A stretch of 64,000 bases of DNA from Kluyvera sichuanensis. Its GTDB lineage: Bacteria; Pseudomonadota; Gammaproteobacteria; Enterobacterales; Enterobacteriaceae. The position numbers were made by a program, and so were the translations under genes. The notes under the pieces were generated by a model. The model saw only the letters and a program-made list of their open reading frames with translations. It ran no database searches and was not told where the DNA came from. The stretch covers positions 1 to 64,000 of the forward strand of contig NZ_JABBJF010000004.1 of NCBI RefSeq assembly GCF_014218705.1, in the 5' to 3' direction. Below are positions 45,515 through 56,670 of this stretch, piece after piece. Each line of letters starts with the position of its first letter. Positions within the stretch are counted from its first letter, which is position 1.

Positions 45515-47167
45515 TTACTGCCAGCTCACTTCCCCTTTCGGTTCGTAAGCATTCACATCTAACGGTGAGTTCTGCTCAATATACTGCTTGAGCACCTCGG
45601 CATCGATAAACCCGGTATTCACATATCCCGGTTTACTATCAATCTTCGGATAGCCATCGCCGCCGGTAGCGTTAAAGCTCAAGGTCGCCATGCGATAGGT
45701 TTTCGCTGGGTCGACCGGTTCACCTTTGATTTTCAGATCCTGAAGCTGCCCGCCTTTTGCCACGAAGCTCACGTTAGCAAACTGCGGATAGGCACCGGAA
45801 TCCGGCTTCATCTGGGCGACAGCGGTCAGATACTCAGTGACCTCTTTGCCGTTCATATCGGCGTACACCACCACGTTGCCAAACGGCTGCACTTTCAGCA
45901 CGCTCTTGTAGGTGATATTTCCCTCTTCAATGGAATCACGAATGCCGCCGCCGCTCATCACGCCAAAGTCAGCGCCAGTGCGCGCCATCTGTGCGGCGAG
46001 AATCAGTCGTCCCATATTGGTTTGCACAAAGCGAACCTTGCTCCGATCCCCTTCCAGATGCCCGTTGACGCTGCCCACTTTTACATCCAACTGCGCTTTG
46101 CCTTTACTCTGGAACGGCGTTAACAGCGAGAGCATCTGCGGATTTTCCGGGATTTGTGGCGTGTAAAGTACGCGCTCACTCTGCCCGTTATCGTAGGTCA
46201 CCTTTTTCTTCAGGTTCACCGGAATCAGCTGATAGTGCACCAGTTTCATCTCACCATTGCGGAACTCAAAGTCGGCGCGACCAACGTATTTGCCCCACTC
46301 ATGCGCCTGCACAATCCAGATACCGTTCTGTTTGTCCGGCGCGCACGGGGTGCCCGGCACGTAGTCGACCTGCTTTTTATTCTCCGATGCCATGCAGACC
46401 GGATCCTGTGAGTGACCACCCACAATCATCGCCAGCGAGCCCGCAGGCAGGCTGCGTGCCATTTCGACATCGCCCGGCGCGTTAGAACCGTGCTCGCCGT
46501 TATCGTAATGGCCCATGTGGGTCGTTGCCAGAATCAGATCCGGCTTCTCTTTTTGCTGCAACTCCTGAATCACAACTTTGGCTTCTTCCGCCGGTTTGCG
46601 GAATTCAATATCGGTGAAATATTCCGGGTTGCCAATTTTGGCGGTGTCATCGGTGGTTAAGCCAATAACGGCAATTTTAAGATCCTGGCGTTTGAAAATC
46701 GCCCAGGGTTTAAACAGGCGTTCGCCGGTGCTTTTCTGATAGATGTTGGCAGAGAGGAACGGGAATTTGGCCCATTTTTCCTGCTGGCGCAGCACGCTCA
46801 TCGGATTATCGAATTCGTGGTTACCCACGGCCATCGCATCGTAGCCCACCAGGTTCATGCCGCGGAAATCAGGCTCGGCGTCCTGAAGGTCGGACTCTGG
46901 AACCCCAGTGTTAATATCACCGCCGGAGAGCAGCAGCACGCTCCCCCCTTCAGCCGCCACCTCTTTACGAATGCCGTCCACCAGCGTTTTTTGCGCCGCC
47001 AGTCCATATTCGCCGTATTCGCTGCGCCAGAAATGGCCGTGATGATCGTTGGTATGCAGGATGGTGATTTTATAGGTTTTATCTTGCTGATAAGCCTGAG
47101 AAGGTAAGCTGACTAAAGACAATGCAGACAGCATCGCCAGCGCCACGCCCCGTTTGACGAAATGCAT
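45515..47167 (-). CDS. ushA: Periplasmic UDP-sugar hydrolase/5'-nucleotidase UshA
   Basis: A 550-residue exported metallophosphoesterase. A signal peptide ends near SLPSQA. The metal-site motifs are HTNDHHGHFW, GGDINTG, GNHEFD and TTHMGHY with GGHSQ. The C-terminal domain holds the substrate site around NATGGDGYP. It degrades UDP-glucose and nucleotides for scavenging. Length equals E. coli UshA. It is divergent from fsr. Confidence 0.97.
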   Translation of the reverse strand: MHFVKRGVALAMLSALSLVSLPSQAYQQDKTYKITILHTNDHHGHFWRSEYGEYGLAAQKTLVDGIRKEVAAEGGSVLLLSGGDINTGVPESDLQDAEPDFRGMNLVGYDAMAVGNHEFDNPMSVLRQQEKWAKFPFLSANIYQKSTGERLFKPWAIFKRQDLKIAVIGLTTDDTAKIGNPEYFTDIEFRKPAEEAKVVIQELQQKEKPDLILATTHMGHYDNGEHGSNAPGDVEMARSLPAGSLAMIVGGHSQDPVCMASENKKQVDYVPGTPCAPDKQNGIWIVQAHEWGKYVGRADFEFRNGEMKLVHYQLIPVNLKKKVTYDNGQSERVLYTPQIPENPQMLSLLTPFQSKGKAQLDVKVGSVNGHLEGDRSKVRFVQTNMGRLILAAQMARTGADFGVMSGGGIRDSIEEGNITYKSVLKVQPFGNVVVYADMNGKEVTEYLTAVAQMKPDSGAYPQFANVSFVAKGGQLQDLKIKGEPVDPAKTYRMATLSFNATGGDGYPKIDSKPGYVNTGFIDAEVLKQYIEQNSPLDVNAYEPKGEVSWQ

Positions 47168-47341
47168 GTTTCTCTCCCTGAGTGAATAACCATCGCCGAA
47201 ATTACAATGCTCTGAAATATTAGTCTAATTTGTTTTCAGAAATGAGACTTCCTTCAAACGTATTAGACAGGTATCTTAGTCTGATAATTATTATTAAAGC
47301 GTATATCCCCAACATCGCACTATTAATTACAAGTGGAATCT

Positions 47342-48562
47342 ATGGCAATTTCTGAAACCAGCCCTACGCGGCCTGGCCCGTCTGCGTCTTCGCAGAAGGG
47401 TCGTACCTCATTTGGTATTCTGGGGGCAATAAGCCTCTCCCATCTGCTCAACGATATGATTCAGTCGTTGATTCTGGCGATCTATCCGCTGCTTCAGTCG
47501 GAGTTTTCGCTCAGCTTCGTGCAGATCGGGATGATTACCCTGACCTTCCAGCTCACCTCATCGCTGTTCCAGCCGGTTATCGGCTATATCACCGATAAAC
47601 GCTCTATGCCGTGGTCGCTACCGGTCGGCATGTGCTTTACCCTAAGCGGCCTGGTACTGCTGGCGCTGGCGAGCAGCTTCGGCGGGGTTCTGCTGGCGGC
47701 AGCGCTGGTCGGCACCGGTTCATCGGTGTTCCACCCGGAGTCCTCCCGCGTGGCGCGTATGGCCTCCGGTGGTCGTCACGGCCTGGCGCAGTCCATCTTC
47801 CAGGTGGGCGGCAACTTCGGCAGCTCGCTGGGGCCATTGCTGGCGGCGGTGATTATCGCGCCTTATGGCAAAGGCAACGTCGCCTGGTTCGTACTGGCCG
47901 CGCTGCTGGCAATCGTCGTTCTGGCGCAGGTTAGCCGCTGGTACGCGGCGCAGCATCGTTTAGCGAAAGGCAAACCTAAAACCGTTATCGTTAACCCGCT
48001 GCCGAAAAATAAAGTGGTGCTGGCCGTTTTCATTCTGCTGATGCTGATTTTCTCCAAATACTTCTATATGGCGAGCATTAGCAGCTACTACACCTTTTAT
48101 CTGATGCAAAAATTCGGATTATCGGTACAAAACGCCCAGATTCATCTCTTTGCCTTCCTGTTTGCGGTTGCCGCAGGGACCGTGATTGGCGGGCCAGTCG
48201 GCGATAAGATTGGCCGTAAATATGTTATTTGGGGCTCTATCCTCGGCGTAGCGCCATTTACCCTCCTTTTACCCTACGCCACCCTTTGGTGGACGGGGAT
48301 TTTGACGGTAATTATTGGATTTATCCTCGCCTCGGCGTTTTCCGCCATTCTGGTGTACGCGCAGGAGCTATTACCGGGTCGTATCGGCATGGTTTCTGGG
48401 CTGTTCTTCGGTTTCGCCTTTGGGATGGGTGGCCTGGGTGCCGCGGTGCTGGGGCTGATTGCAGACCACACCAGCATCGACCTGGTGTATAAAATATGCG
48501 CCTTCCTACCATTAATCGGTATGTTGACCATATTCTTACCTGATAACCGCCAAAAACACTGA
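47342..48562 (+). CDS. fsr: Fosmidomycin-resistance MFS exporter Fsr
   Basis: A 406-residue 12-span transporter nearly the same as E. coli Fsr over SFGILGAISLSHLLNDMIQS, GTGSSVFHPESSRVAR and SGLFFGFAFGMGGLGAA. It exports fosmidomycin; its natural cargo is uncertain. The ATG at 47342 (MAISE) fits E. coli; a GTG three codons upstream is an alternative. An intrinsic terminator follows. Confidence 0.95.
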   Translation: MAISETSPTRPGPSASSQKGRTSFGILGAISLSHLLNDMIQSLILAIYPLLQSEFSLSFVQIGMITLTFQLTSSLFQPVIGYITDKRSMPWSLPVGMCFTLSGLVLLALASSFGGVLLAAALVGTGSSVFHPESSRVARMASGGRHGLAQSIFQVGGNFGSSLGPLLAAVIIAPYGKGNVAWFVLAALLAIVVLAQVSRWYAAQHRLAKGKPKTVIVNPLPKNKVVLAVFILLMLIFSKYFYMASISSYYTFYLMQKFGLSVQNAQIHLFAFLFAVAAGTVIGGPVGDKIGRKYVIWGSILGVAPFTLLLPYATLWWTGILTVIIGFILASAFSAILVYAQELLPGRIGMVSGLFFGFAFGMGGLGAAVLGLIADHTSIDLVYKICAFLPLIGMLTIFLPDNRQKH

Positions 48563-48568
48563 TTTTCG

Positions 48569-48602
48569 GGCAGCCAAACGTCTGTTTTGGCTGCCTTCTT
48601 TC
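48569..48602 (+). terminator. Intrinsic terminator of fsr
   Basis: A 10-bp stem GGCAGCCAAA/TTTGGCTGCC followed by TTCTTTCT, seven bases past the fsr stop. Confidence 0.85.
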
Positions 48603-48817
48603 TCCCGCAAGCACTCGTCACCTCTGACTTTCCGCATTCAACTTTCTTATTTGTGCCATTTACTCCTCAAAATTCAAATTTTTAGTTAAATTCAAGAATT
48701 ATTCACAAACAAAATGACCGGAATTGTCATAAACTATTACAAGGCTTTTTGGTTTTCAGGCTGTTCCGGCATTCTGCGCCAAAAATGGGACCACGCATCA
48801 CGACGAAAGGAGACGGA

Positions 48818-50494
48818 ATGCATCACGCCACACCGCTAATCACCACCATTGTTGGTGGCCTTGTGCTCGCTTTTTTCCTTGGCATGATTGCCAATAAGTT
48901 AAGAATTTCTCCACTGGTAGGATATTTGTTAGCGGGCGTACTGGCCGGACCGTTTACTCCAGGATTTGTCGCTGATACCAAACTGGCCCCTGAACTGGCG
49001 GAACTAGGCGTTATTCTGCTGATGTTTGGCGTGGGTCTCCATTTCTCGCTCAAGGATCTGATGGCGGTAAAGTCAATAGCCATCCCCGGAGCGATTGCGC
49101 AGATAGCCGTCGCCACCCTGCTCGGCATGCTGCTCTCCACCTTCTTAGGCTGGTCGATGATGACCGGTATCGTCTTTGGTCTGTGTCTCTCCACTGCCAG
49201 TACCGTGGTGCTGCTGCGCGCGCTCGAAGAACGACAGCTTATCGATAGTCAGCGCGGGCAAATCGCCATCGGCTGGCTGATTGTTGAAGACCTGGTAATG
49301 GTGTTGACCCTGGTGCTGCTGCCAGCCGTCGCCGGCATGATGGAAAAAGAGAATATCGGCTTCGCCTCACTGGCGATTGATATGGCCATCACCATCGGTA
49401 AAGTGGTGGCGTTTATCGCCATTATGATGCTGGTCGGCCGCCGTCTGGTGCCGTGGATCCTCTCCCGCAGCGCCGCAACCGGTTCTCGCGAACTGTTTAC
49501 CCTTTCGGTGCTGGCGCTGGCGCTGGGGATTGCCTTCGGCGCGGTTGAGCTGTTCGATGTCTCCTTCGCGCTGGGCGCGTTCTTCGCCGGGATGGTGCTG
49601 AACGAATCCGAGTTGAGCCATCGTGCTGCCCACGATACGCTGCCGCTGCGTGATGCGTTCGCGGTGCTGTTCTTCGTCTCCGTCGGTATGCTGTTCGACC
49701 CGCTGATTCTGATTGAGCAGCCTCTGGCGGTGCTGGCAACGCTTGCCATCATCATCTTCGGCAAGTCGTTGGCGGCCTTCGGCCTGGTGCGTCTGTTCGG
49801 CCACTCTCAGCGTACCGCGTTAACCATCGCTACCAGCCTGGCGCAGATTGGTGAATTTGCCTTTATCCTTGCCGGCCTCGGTATGGCGCTGGGCCTGCTG
49901 CCACAGTCGGGGCAGAATCTGGTGCTGGCGGGCGCCATCCTCTCCATTATGCTGAACCCAGTGCTGTTCTCAGTGCTGGAAAAATACCTCGAGAAAACGG
50001 AAACCCTTGAGGAGCAGACGCTGGAAGAGGCGCTGGAAGACGAGAAGCAGATCCCGGTGGATATCTGTAACCATGCGCTGCTGGTCGGCTACGGTCGCGT
50101 TGGCAGCCTGCTCGGCGAGAAGCTGATGGCGCAGGGCATCCCGCTGGTGGTTATCGAAACCTCGCGTACCCGCGTGGATGAGCTTCGCGAGCGCGGTATT
50201 CGTGCGGTGCTGGGTAATGCGGCGAACGAAGAGATCATGGACCTGGCGCATCTGGACTGCGCCCGCTGGCTGCTGCTGACCATTCCGAACGGCTACGAGG
50301 CCGGGGAGATTGTCGCCAGCGCCCGCGAGAAGTGTCCGCATCTTGAGATTATCGCTCGTGCGCACTACGACGATGAAGTGGCCTATATCAGCGAGCGCGG
50401 AGCCAATGAAGTGGTGATGGGCGAGCGTGAAATTGCCAAAACGATGCTGGGGCTGCTGAGTGAACCACCGTTGAGTGAGGCGGTTAGCGGGTAG
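48818..50494 (+). CDS. ybaL: CPA2-family cation/proton antiporter YbaL (KefB/C-like)
   Basis: A 558-residue protein identical in length to E. coli YbaL. About twelve spans carry the CPA2 features (LGVILLMFGVGLHFSL, DVSFALGAFFAGMVL). The C-terminal RCK/TrkA-N Rossmann domain shows LLVGYGRVGSLLGEKL. It probably exchanges K+ or another cation for protons at the inner membrane, gated by a nucleotide or thiol ligand; this is family-based. The ATG follows GGAGACGGA. A REP pair separates it from gsk. Confidence 0.94.
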   Translation: MHHATPLITTIVGGLVLAFFLGMIANKLRISPLVGYLLAGVLAGPFTPGFVADTKLAPELAELGVILLMFGVGLHFSLKDLMAVKSIAIPGAIAQIAVATLLGMLLSTFLGWSMMTGIVFGLCLSTASTVVLLRALEERQLIDSQRGQIAIGWLIVEDLVMVLTLVLLPAVAGMMEKENIGFASLAIDMAITIGKVVAFIAIMMLVGRRLVPWILSRSAATGSRELFTLSVLALALGIAFGAVELFDVSFALGAFFAGMVLNESELSHRAAHDTLPLRDAFAVLFFVSVGMLFDPLILIEQPLAVLATLAIIIFGKSLAAFGLVRLFGHSQRTALTIATSLAQIGEFAFILAGLGMALGLLPQSGQNLVLAGAILSIMLNPVLFSVLEKYLEKTETLEEQTLEEALEDEKQIPVDICNHALLVGYGRVGSLLGEKLMAQGIPLVVIETSRTRVDELRERGIRAVLGNAANEEIMDLAHLDCARWLLLTIPNGYEAGEIVASAREKCPHLEIIARAHYDDEVAYISERGANEVVMGEREIAKTMLGLLSEPPLSEAVSG

Positions 50495-50504
50495 ATATGA
50501 CGAT

Positions 50505-50572
50505 CCCGGCGGCGCTTCGCTTGGCCGGGCTACATGCTGAAGTATCCCGGGCGAGCGCGAGCGACCCCGGGA
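50505..50572. repeat. REP-like pair, GTAGCCCGG family
   Basis: A reverse unit (50505-50533) plus a second palindrome TCCCGGGCGAGCGCGAGCGACCCCGGGA at 50545-50572 fill the gap between the convergent ends of ybaL and gsk. Confidence 0.8.
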
Positions 50573-50582
50573 ATCCGCCGAA

Positions 50583-51887
50583 TTACCGTTCCCAGTACGC
50601 CTCTTCGAGGCTATCTTCTTTCTCCGGCAGGCCGCGCGTCAGGCGCGGTGAATGCTGATTCAGCACCTGATAGCTTACCCGGTTCGCATACTTACACACC
50701 TGCGCCAGCGACGAGTAAGTCAGCCAGCTATGCTGGTGCTTACTGGAGTTCGGCACGTTGGAACGGTGGTAGGCGTTGGCGGTAATGTCGTGCAGCAGCG
50801 CAGCCAGCGCACCGTCGCCCGCGCCGTTGGTGTTCATGATTTTCTCAGGTCCGCCCATAAACGGCGCAATGTGCGAGTAAATACGCAGCGGGTCCTGACA
50901 ATCTTTAAAGCGCACCGCGCGGCTGAATTCGTACTGGTTGAACTCAGCAATCGCCCCCGGCAGCAGCGGGTGCTGCGTTTTACGCTTGGCGTCGTTCTCG
51001 GTGAAGCCCGCCATGTACAGCCCGGTTGGCCCGGCCGTGCACAGCACCAGATCCACCCAGTCGAGCGCCTTATCCGACGCCTGCAGCGGGTCGCTAAGAC
51101 CGGTTAACGCTTCCGCCTCTTCTTCATTCATCGCCAGAATCGACACGTGCTCTTTGATAAAGCTCTGCCACCACGCCGGGCTTTCGGCGATCACGAATTT
51201 GGTCCCCAGCGTCAGCACCACCGGCACGTCATATTTCTTCGCATAGGCGATGGCCTGCATGGTCGCTTCAGGCATCGGTTCGCCCGGTTTGCAGCGCACC
51301 AGATAGGAGGTCAGCACCAACGCAGACGCACCGGCAATCACCGACTCAGGCACGCTCTCCGGGCGCAGTTTGTTCATATGGCCCGGGCTAATGGCGAAGG
51401 TACGCTCGCCGGAATCACTAATAAGCGTAAAGCAGCGGCCAATCGGCCCTTCCACGCCCTGCAGGTAGTTCAGGTCGGTACGGCTTGAGGTGTTGCACAG
51501 GTAGCGGTAGGCGTAGCCGCCGATTTCGATGTTGCTGCACATCACGCCCAGCAGCACCGAGCGATCGTCCGCCAGCACCGAGTAGTTGTGCATGGTGTTG
51601 CCGATGGTGCCACCAGCAAACTGATGAGTAATGAGATCTTCGCGCACCAGCTCCTGATACAGCGCTTCGGCAACGTCATCTTCAATCACCAGAGAATGCC
51701 CGGCGCTCAGACCGTAGCGCTGAATAAACGCATCGTCGACTTTGGCTTCAATATCCACCAGCGTCTGGTCGATACCGACAACCCAGGCGGCGCTGGTTTC
51801 ACTCTCGGGTTGAATCTGCTTTAGCAGCGGATCGCGAGCGTCCACCGGGAAATAGTGTTTAGATTTGCGTTTACCGGGAAATTTCAT
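50583..51887 (-). CDS. gsk: Inosine-guanosine kinase
   Basis: A 434-residue PfkB-family nucleoside kinase, same length as E. coli Gsk. The PfkB landmarks are FAGGTIGNTMHNYSVLADD in the N half and MNTNGAGDGALAALLHDI with the catalytic Asp in the anion-hole region. It phosphorylates guanosine and inosine in purine salvage. In E. coli aes lies between gsk and hemH; here it is absent and the two are 63 bp apart. Confidence 0.96.
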   Translation of the reverse strand: MKFPGKRKSKHYFPVDARDPLLKQIQPESETSAAWVVGIDQTLVDIEAKVDDAFIQRYGLSAGHSLVIEDDVAEALYQELVREDLITHQFAGGTIGNTMHNYSVLADDRSVLLGVMCSNIEIGGYAYRYLCNTSSRTDLNYLQGVEGPIGRCFTLISDSGERTFAISPGHMNKLRPESVPESVIAGASALVLTSYLVRCKPGEPMPEATMQAIAYAKKYDVPVVLTLGTKFVIAESPAWWQSFIKEHVSILAMNEEEAEALTGLSDPLQASDKALDWVDLVLCTAGPTGLYMAGFTENDAKRKTQHPLLPGAIAEFNQYEFSRAVRFKDCQDPLRIYSHIAPFMGGPEKIMNTNGAGDGALAALLHDITANAYHRSNVPNSSKHQHSWLTYSSLAQVCKYANRVSYQVLNQHSPRLTRGLPEKEDSLEEAYWER

Positions 51888-51950
51888 GGTTTTTCAGGAG
51901 TGGCTGTGAACAGGCGGTGAATAGTAGCACATTCATCCGCCTGCTTGCGA

Positions 51951-52913
51951 TCAGGTATAGGGCGCGGTCAGATTGACCATCATCGCGATATGCGCTTCGT
52001 CGTCATTCAGCGCAGGAATGTATTCATACTGCTGACCACCGGCCTCTATAAAGACCTCGCGGTTCTGCACCGCAATCTCCTCCAGCGTTTCCAGGCAGTC
52101 CGCCGAGAAGCCCGGGCACATCACCTGGATATGTTTCACGCCCTTCTCGCCGAGCATTTTCAGCGTTTCGTCGGTGTACGGCGTGAGCCAGGGTTCACGG
52201 CCAAAGCGCGACTGGAAGGTCATCATCACTTTATCCGGCGAGATACCAAGGGCCGACACCAGTTCGCGGGTGGTATCGCGACAACGCTGCGGGTAGTCAT
52301 CGCCTTCCTGCGCAAAGCGCTGAGGAATGCCGTGATAGGAGAGCAGCAGCACGTCCGGCTCGCCGTGACGGGCAAACGACGCGCGCGCGCTGGCCGCCAG
52401 CGCCTGAATATAGCCGTGGTCGGTGGCGTAGTCGCGGATAAACGAAACGCTTGGGATCGCCCGTTTGGTCGCCAGAATACGCGCCAGCTCGTCCCACACC
52501 GCCGCCACGGTGGAGCAGGAGTATTGCGGGTAGAGCGGCAGCACGATGAGATGGTCAACGCCCTGCGCCAGCAGTTCATCTACGCCGCTTTGCAGCGATG
52601 GCGTACCGTAGCTCATCCCCAGCACCACCGGAATCTCCGGCAGGCGAGCGGCAAGTGCACGCTGCTGGCGACGGCTGAACACCATCAGCGGTGAGCCCTC
52701 TTCCATCCATACGGACTGATAGAGTTTGGCCACGCGCGGCGCACGGATAGGCAGGATCACGCCGCGCAGCAACGGCCACCAAAGCAGACGAGGGGTATCA
52801 ACGACGCGCTTATCGCTTAGAAACTGTGTCAGGTAGCGTTTTATCGCTTCAGGCGTTGGAGCATCGGGGGTGCCGAGGTTAACCAGCAGGATACCGGGTT
52901 TCTTATGATGCAT
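51951..52913 (-). CDS. hemH: Ferrochelatase HemH
   Basis: A 320-residue ferrochelatase. [16 protein letters not shown] at the N terminus, [12 protein letters not shown] with the catalytic His, and [19 protein letters not shown] with [15 protein letters not shown] are conserved. It inserts Fe2+ into protoporphyrin IX. No upstream operator can be assigned. A REP element lies between it and adk. Confidence 0.97.
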   Translation of the reverse strand: MHHKKPGILLVNLGTPDAPTPEAIKRYLTQFLSDKRVVDTPRLLWWPLLRGVILPIRAPRVAKLYQSVWMEEGSPLMVFSRRQQRALAARLPEIPVVLGMSYGTPSLQSGVDELLAQGVDHLIVLPLYPQYSCSTVAAVWDELARILATKRAIPSVSFIRDYATDHGYIQALAASARASFARHGEPDVLLLSYHGIPQRFAQEGDDYPQRCRDTTRELVSALGISPDKVMMTFQSRFGREPWLTPYTDETLKMLGEKGVKHIQVMCPGFSADCLETLEEIAVQNREVFIEAGGQQYEYIPALNDDEAHIAMMVNLTAPYT

Positions 52914-53002
52914 TACCGCCTCTTATCGATTCAAATTGTTGATAATTGTAGCGGAAAAGTGAGGAAGAAAAACTAATTGCTGCGAGAGGTAAGGAGAGAA
53001 TT

Positions 53003-53088
53003 TGCCTGATGGCCCAGCGCTTATCTGACCTACAGAGAGTCCCGTAGGTCGGATAAGGCGTTTATGTCGCCATCCGGCATCGGATGGC
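53003..53088. repeat. BIME-type REP cluster
   Basis: Facing units GCCTGATGGC...CTGACCTAC (53003-53031) and GTAGGTCGGATAAGGCG...GCCATCCGGC (53044 on) match the Escherichia/Citrobacter REP style, different from the GTAGCCCGG family. It lies between adk (ends leftward at 53098) and hemH. Confidence 0.85.
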
Positions 53089-53097
53089 GGCACAATA

Positions 53098-53775
<678 letters not shown>

Positions 53776-53895
53776 TTAAAAAGCGCTAAAAGATACCACC
53801 AGAACGGCGCTGGCTCAAGGAAGGCGGGACGGCTGAAACGGTTAATGGTCAGATATTTTGCGTAGCGGGAGATTTAAGGGCGCTCGCCCGGAGAA

Positions 53896-53973
53896 GTAGC
53901 CCGGGCGAGGCATTTATACCGACCCCGGGGGAACCGGAGCCGAACCCGGCGTTGCGTTGCTCGGCCGGGCTAC
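53896..53973. repeat. REP-like composite, GTAGCCCGG family
   Basis: GTAGCCCGGGCGAGGC at the left and CTCGGCCGGGCTAC at the right enclose about 50 bp. This lies between htpG and adk and is the mirror of the composite at 24552-24632. Confidence 0.8.
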
Positions 53974-53988
53974 TTGATTAGGACAGGT

Positions 53989-55863
53989 TTATGACACCAG
54001 CAGCTGGTTCATGCGGCGGATAAACTGGTTAGGATCTTCCAGCGTACCGCGCTCGGCGAACAGCGCCTGGTCAAGCAGCAGCTCAACCCACTCTTTAAAC
54101 TGCCCTTCGTCCTGGGTATCCGCGGTGCGTTTCACCAGTACGTGATCCGGGTTCAGCTCGAAGATGTATTTCACTTCCGGCGCGGCCTGGCCTGCAGCGG
54201 CAAACAGCTTCGCCATCTGGGTGCTCATTTCGTCCGCGTCGGTGGTGACGATGGCCGGGGTGTCGGTCAGACGGTGAGTCAGACGCACCTCTTTCACGCG
54301 GTCGCCCAGCAGGGTTTTCACGCGCTCAATGAACGGCGTCAGCGCTTTTTCCGCTTCTTTTGCGCTCTCGTCCACTTCATCCGCCAGCTTGTCGATAGAC
54401 TCGTCGGCTTTCGCTACGGACTGGAACGGCTTACCGTCGAACTCAGTCAGGTAGTTCATCATCCACTCATCGATGCGGTCAGAAAGCAGCAGCACTTCGA
54501 TGCCTTTCTTACGCAGCAGTTCCAGGTGCGGGCTGCTCTTCGCCGCGGCATAGCTGTCGGCGGTGATGTAGTAGATTTTCTCCTGCCCTTCTTTCATGCG
54601 GGACACGTAGTCGGCCAGCGACACGGTCTGCTCGGAAGAGTCAGTGTGAGTCGACGCAAAGCGCAGCAGCTTCGCAATCGCTTCCTGGTTGCTGTTGTCT
54701 TCCGCCGGGCCTTCTTTCAGCACCAGGCCGAACTGTTTCCAGAAGGTCTGGTATTTCTCGGCATCGTCTTTCGCCAGCTTATCCAGCATCTGCAGTACAC
54801 GCTTGGTCAGCGCGTTACGCAGGTTACGGGTGACCGTGCTGTCCTGCAGAATTTCACGAGAGACGTTCAGCGGCAGATCGTTGGAATCTATCAGACCACG
54901 CACGAAGCGCAGGTAGTTCGGCATGAACTGCTCGGCGTCGTCCATGATGAAGACACGCTGTACGTACAGCTTCAGGCCGTGCTTATGGTCACGGTTCCAC
55001 ATATCCCACGGCGCCTGCGACGGGATGTACAGCAGGCTGGTGTACTCCTGCTTACCTTCCACACGGTTGTGGCTCCAGGTCAGCGGGTCGGTAAAGTCGT
55101 GGGCGATATGCTTGTAGAACTCTTTGTATTCGTCGTCGTTCAGCTCGGCTTTGTTACGCGTCCACAGCGCCTGCGCCTTGTTGATCTTCTCCCAGGAAAC
55201 CACGGTTTCGCCGTCTTTCTCTTCCTGTTTTTCGATCTCTACTGGCAGCGCAATATGGTCGGAGTATTTGCTGATAACCGAACGCACGCGCCAGTCGTCG
55301 AGGAACTCGCTTTCGTCTTCGCGCAGATGCAGCGTAATTTCAGTACCACGGTCTTCTTTGGTGATGTCCGCTACGGTGTATTCACCTTCACCGGCAGATT
55401 CCCAGAACACGCCGTTTTCCGGCTTATCGCCTGCGGCACGAGTACGCACGGTGACTTTATCCGCGACGATAAACGCCGAGTAAAAGCCGACGCCAAACTG
55501 GCCGATAAGCTGGCTGTCTTTCGCCTGGTCAGAGCCCATGGACTCGAGGAAAGCTTTGGTACCGGATTTAGCGATAGTCCCCAGATGGTCAATCACTTCA
55601 TCGCGGTTCATGCCCACGCCGTTATCGGCAATGGTCAACGTACGCTTATCTTTATCGAAGGAGACGCGCACACGCAGTTCGCCATCGCCCTCATACAGAT
55701 CCGGGTTGGACAGCGCGCGGAAGCGCAGCTTGTCGGCGGCATCTGAAGCGTTAGAGATAAGCTCACGCAGGAAGATTTCTTTATTGGAATACAGAGAATG
55801 GATCATCAGATGCAGAAGCTGTTTAACTTCTGACTGGAAGCCACGGGTTTCTTGTCCTTTCAT
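53989..55863 (-). CDS. htpG: Molecular chaperone HtpG (Hsp90)
   Basis: A 624-residue Hsp90, same length as E. coli HtpG. N-terminal GHKL ATPase motifs are [19 protein letters not shown] and GQFGVGFYS; the middle domain has [16 protein letters not shown]. It folds client proteins with DnaK. The start MKGQETRGF fits the family; five extra upstream codons are not conserved. A sigma-32 promoter lies 52-78 bp upstream. Confidence 0.97.
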   Translation of the reverse strand: MKGQETRGFQSEVKQLLHLMIHSLYSNKEIFLRELISNASDAADKLRFRALSNPDLYEGDGELRVRVSFDKDKRTLTIADNGVGMNRDEVIDHLGTIAKSGTKAFLESMGSDQAKDSQLIGQFGVGFYSAFIVADKVTVRTRAAGDKPENGVFWESAGEGEYTVADITKEDRGTEITLHLREDESEFLDDWRVRSVISKYSDHIALPVEIEKQEEKDGETVVSWEKINKAQALWTRNKAELNDDEYKEFYKHIAHDFTDPLTWSHNRVEGKQEYTSLLYIPSQAPWDMWNRDHKHGLKLYVQRVFIMDDAEQFMPNYLRFVRGLIDSNDLPLNVSREILQDSTVTRNLRNALTKRVLQMLDKLAKDDAEKYQTFWKQFGLVLKEGPAEDNSNQEAIAKLLRFASTHTDSSEQTVSLADYVSRMKEGQEKIYYITADSYAAAKSSPHLELLRKKGIEVLLLSDRIDEWMMNYLTEFDGKPFQSVAKADESIDKLADEVDESAKEAEKALTPFIERVKTLLGDRVKEVRLTHRLTDTPAIVTTDADEMSTQMAKLFAAAGQAAPEVKYIFELNPDHVLVKRTADTQDEGQFKEWVELLLDQALFAERGTLEDPNQFIRRMNQLLVS

Positions 55864-55914
55864 TGCAAAATACCTCAATGCTGATTACAAGGTAAAAAAA
55901 GCGATGAGAGGAAA

Positions 55915-55941
55915 ATGGGGATGGGTAGAGAGGATTTCAAG
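55915..55941 (-). promoter_or_regulatory. Sigma-32 heat-shock promoter of htpG
   Basis: On the minus strand CTTGAA (55941-55936) and CCCCAT (55920-55915) are separated by 15 bp, an excellent match to the RpoH consensus. The 9-bp inverted repeat CGAGAGCAG/CTGCTCTCG at 55942-55965 abuts it and may be the end structure of the recR transcript. Confidence 0.9.
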
Positions 55942-55970
55942 CGAGAGCAGAAAATCCTGCTCTCGATTGA

Positions 55971-56576
55971 TTAAAAACGAATCTTATGGCGACCGGCCAG
56001 CGAGTGCGATAGCGTGGTGCCGTCAACCATCTCCAGCTCACCGCCTACCGGCACGCCGTGGGCGATACGGCTGGCTTCAACGCCATACTGCGCGCAAAGC
56101 TCGGCGATATAGTTAGCCGTGGCTTCCCCTTCCACCGTCGGGTTGGTAGCGAGGATAATTTCGGTCAACTGCTCCGATTCCAGACGTTGCTCAAGCCTAT
56201 CGAGGCCAATATCGTCCGGGCCGATGCCGTCCAACGGTGACAGGTGGCCCATCAGCACGAAGTAGCGGCCAGAAAACTGCCCGGTCTGCTCAATAGCGTA
56301 GATGTCCGCAGGACTCTCCACCACGCAGATTTGACCGTTTTCCTGACGACGCGGGTTCGAGCAGATGTTGCACACTTCCTGCTCGGTGAAGGTGCGGCAA
56401 TCGGCGCAGTGGCCGATTTCCGACATCGCGCGGGTTAACGCCTGCGCCAGACGCATCCCGCCGCTGCGGTCACGCTGCAGCAGGGTAAACGCCATGCGCT
56501 GTGCCGACTTCGGGCCTACGCCCGGCAGGCAGCGCAGCGCTTCCATAAGCTGTGTTAACAGCGGACTGGTTTGCAT
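55971..56576 (-). CDS. recR: Recombination mediator RecR
   Basis: A 201-residue RecR: helix-hairpin-helix ([13 protein letters not shown]), four-Cys zinc finger ([16 protein letters not shown]) and a Toprim domain ([17 protein letters not shown]). It works with RecF and RecO to load RecA on gaps. In E. coli it is the third gene of dnaX-ybaB-recR. Here a fimbrial operon is inserted upstream, leaving 94 bp before its start that must hold a promoter or rely on read-through. Confidence 0.97.
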   Translation of the reverse strand: MQTSPLLTQLMEALRCLPGVGPKSAQRMAFTLLQRDRSGGMRLAQALTRAMSEIGHCADCRTFTEQEVCNICSNPRRQENGQICVVESPADIYAIEQTGQFSGRYFVLMGHLSPLDGIGPDDIGLDRLEQRLESEQLTEIILATNPTVEGEATANYIAELCAQYGVEASRIAHGVPVGGELEMVDGTTLSHSLAGRHKIRF

Positions 56577-56670
56577 GAAGCTTCTTTCCTGTCATAGCCA
56601 ATCGATCGATAGGATCAATTGCGAAAAATAAAACGCCATAGGGTAGCATCTCGCAGCCAACAAAACATCG

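Noticed and set aside
54142-55746. 534-codon open frame antisense to htpG
   Set aside because: It lies wholly within htpG, has no ribosome site or family features, and arises from codon bias on the real strand.
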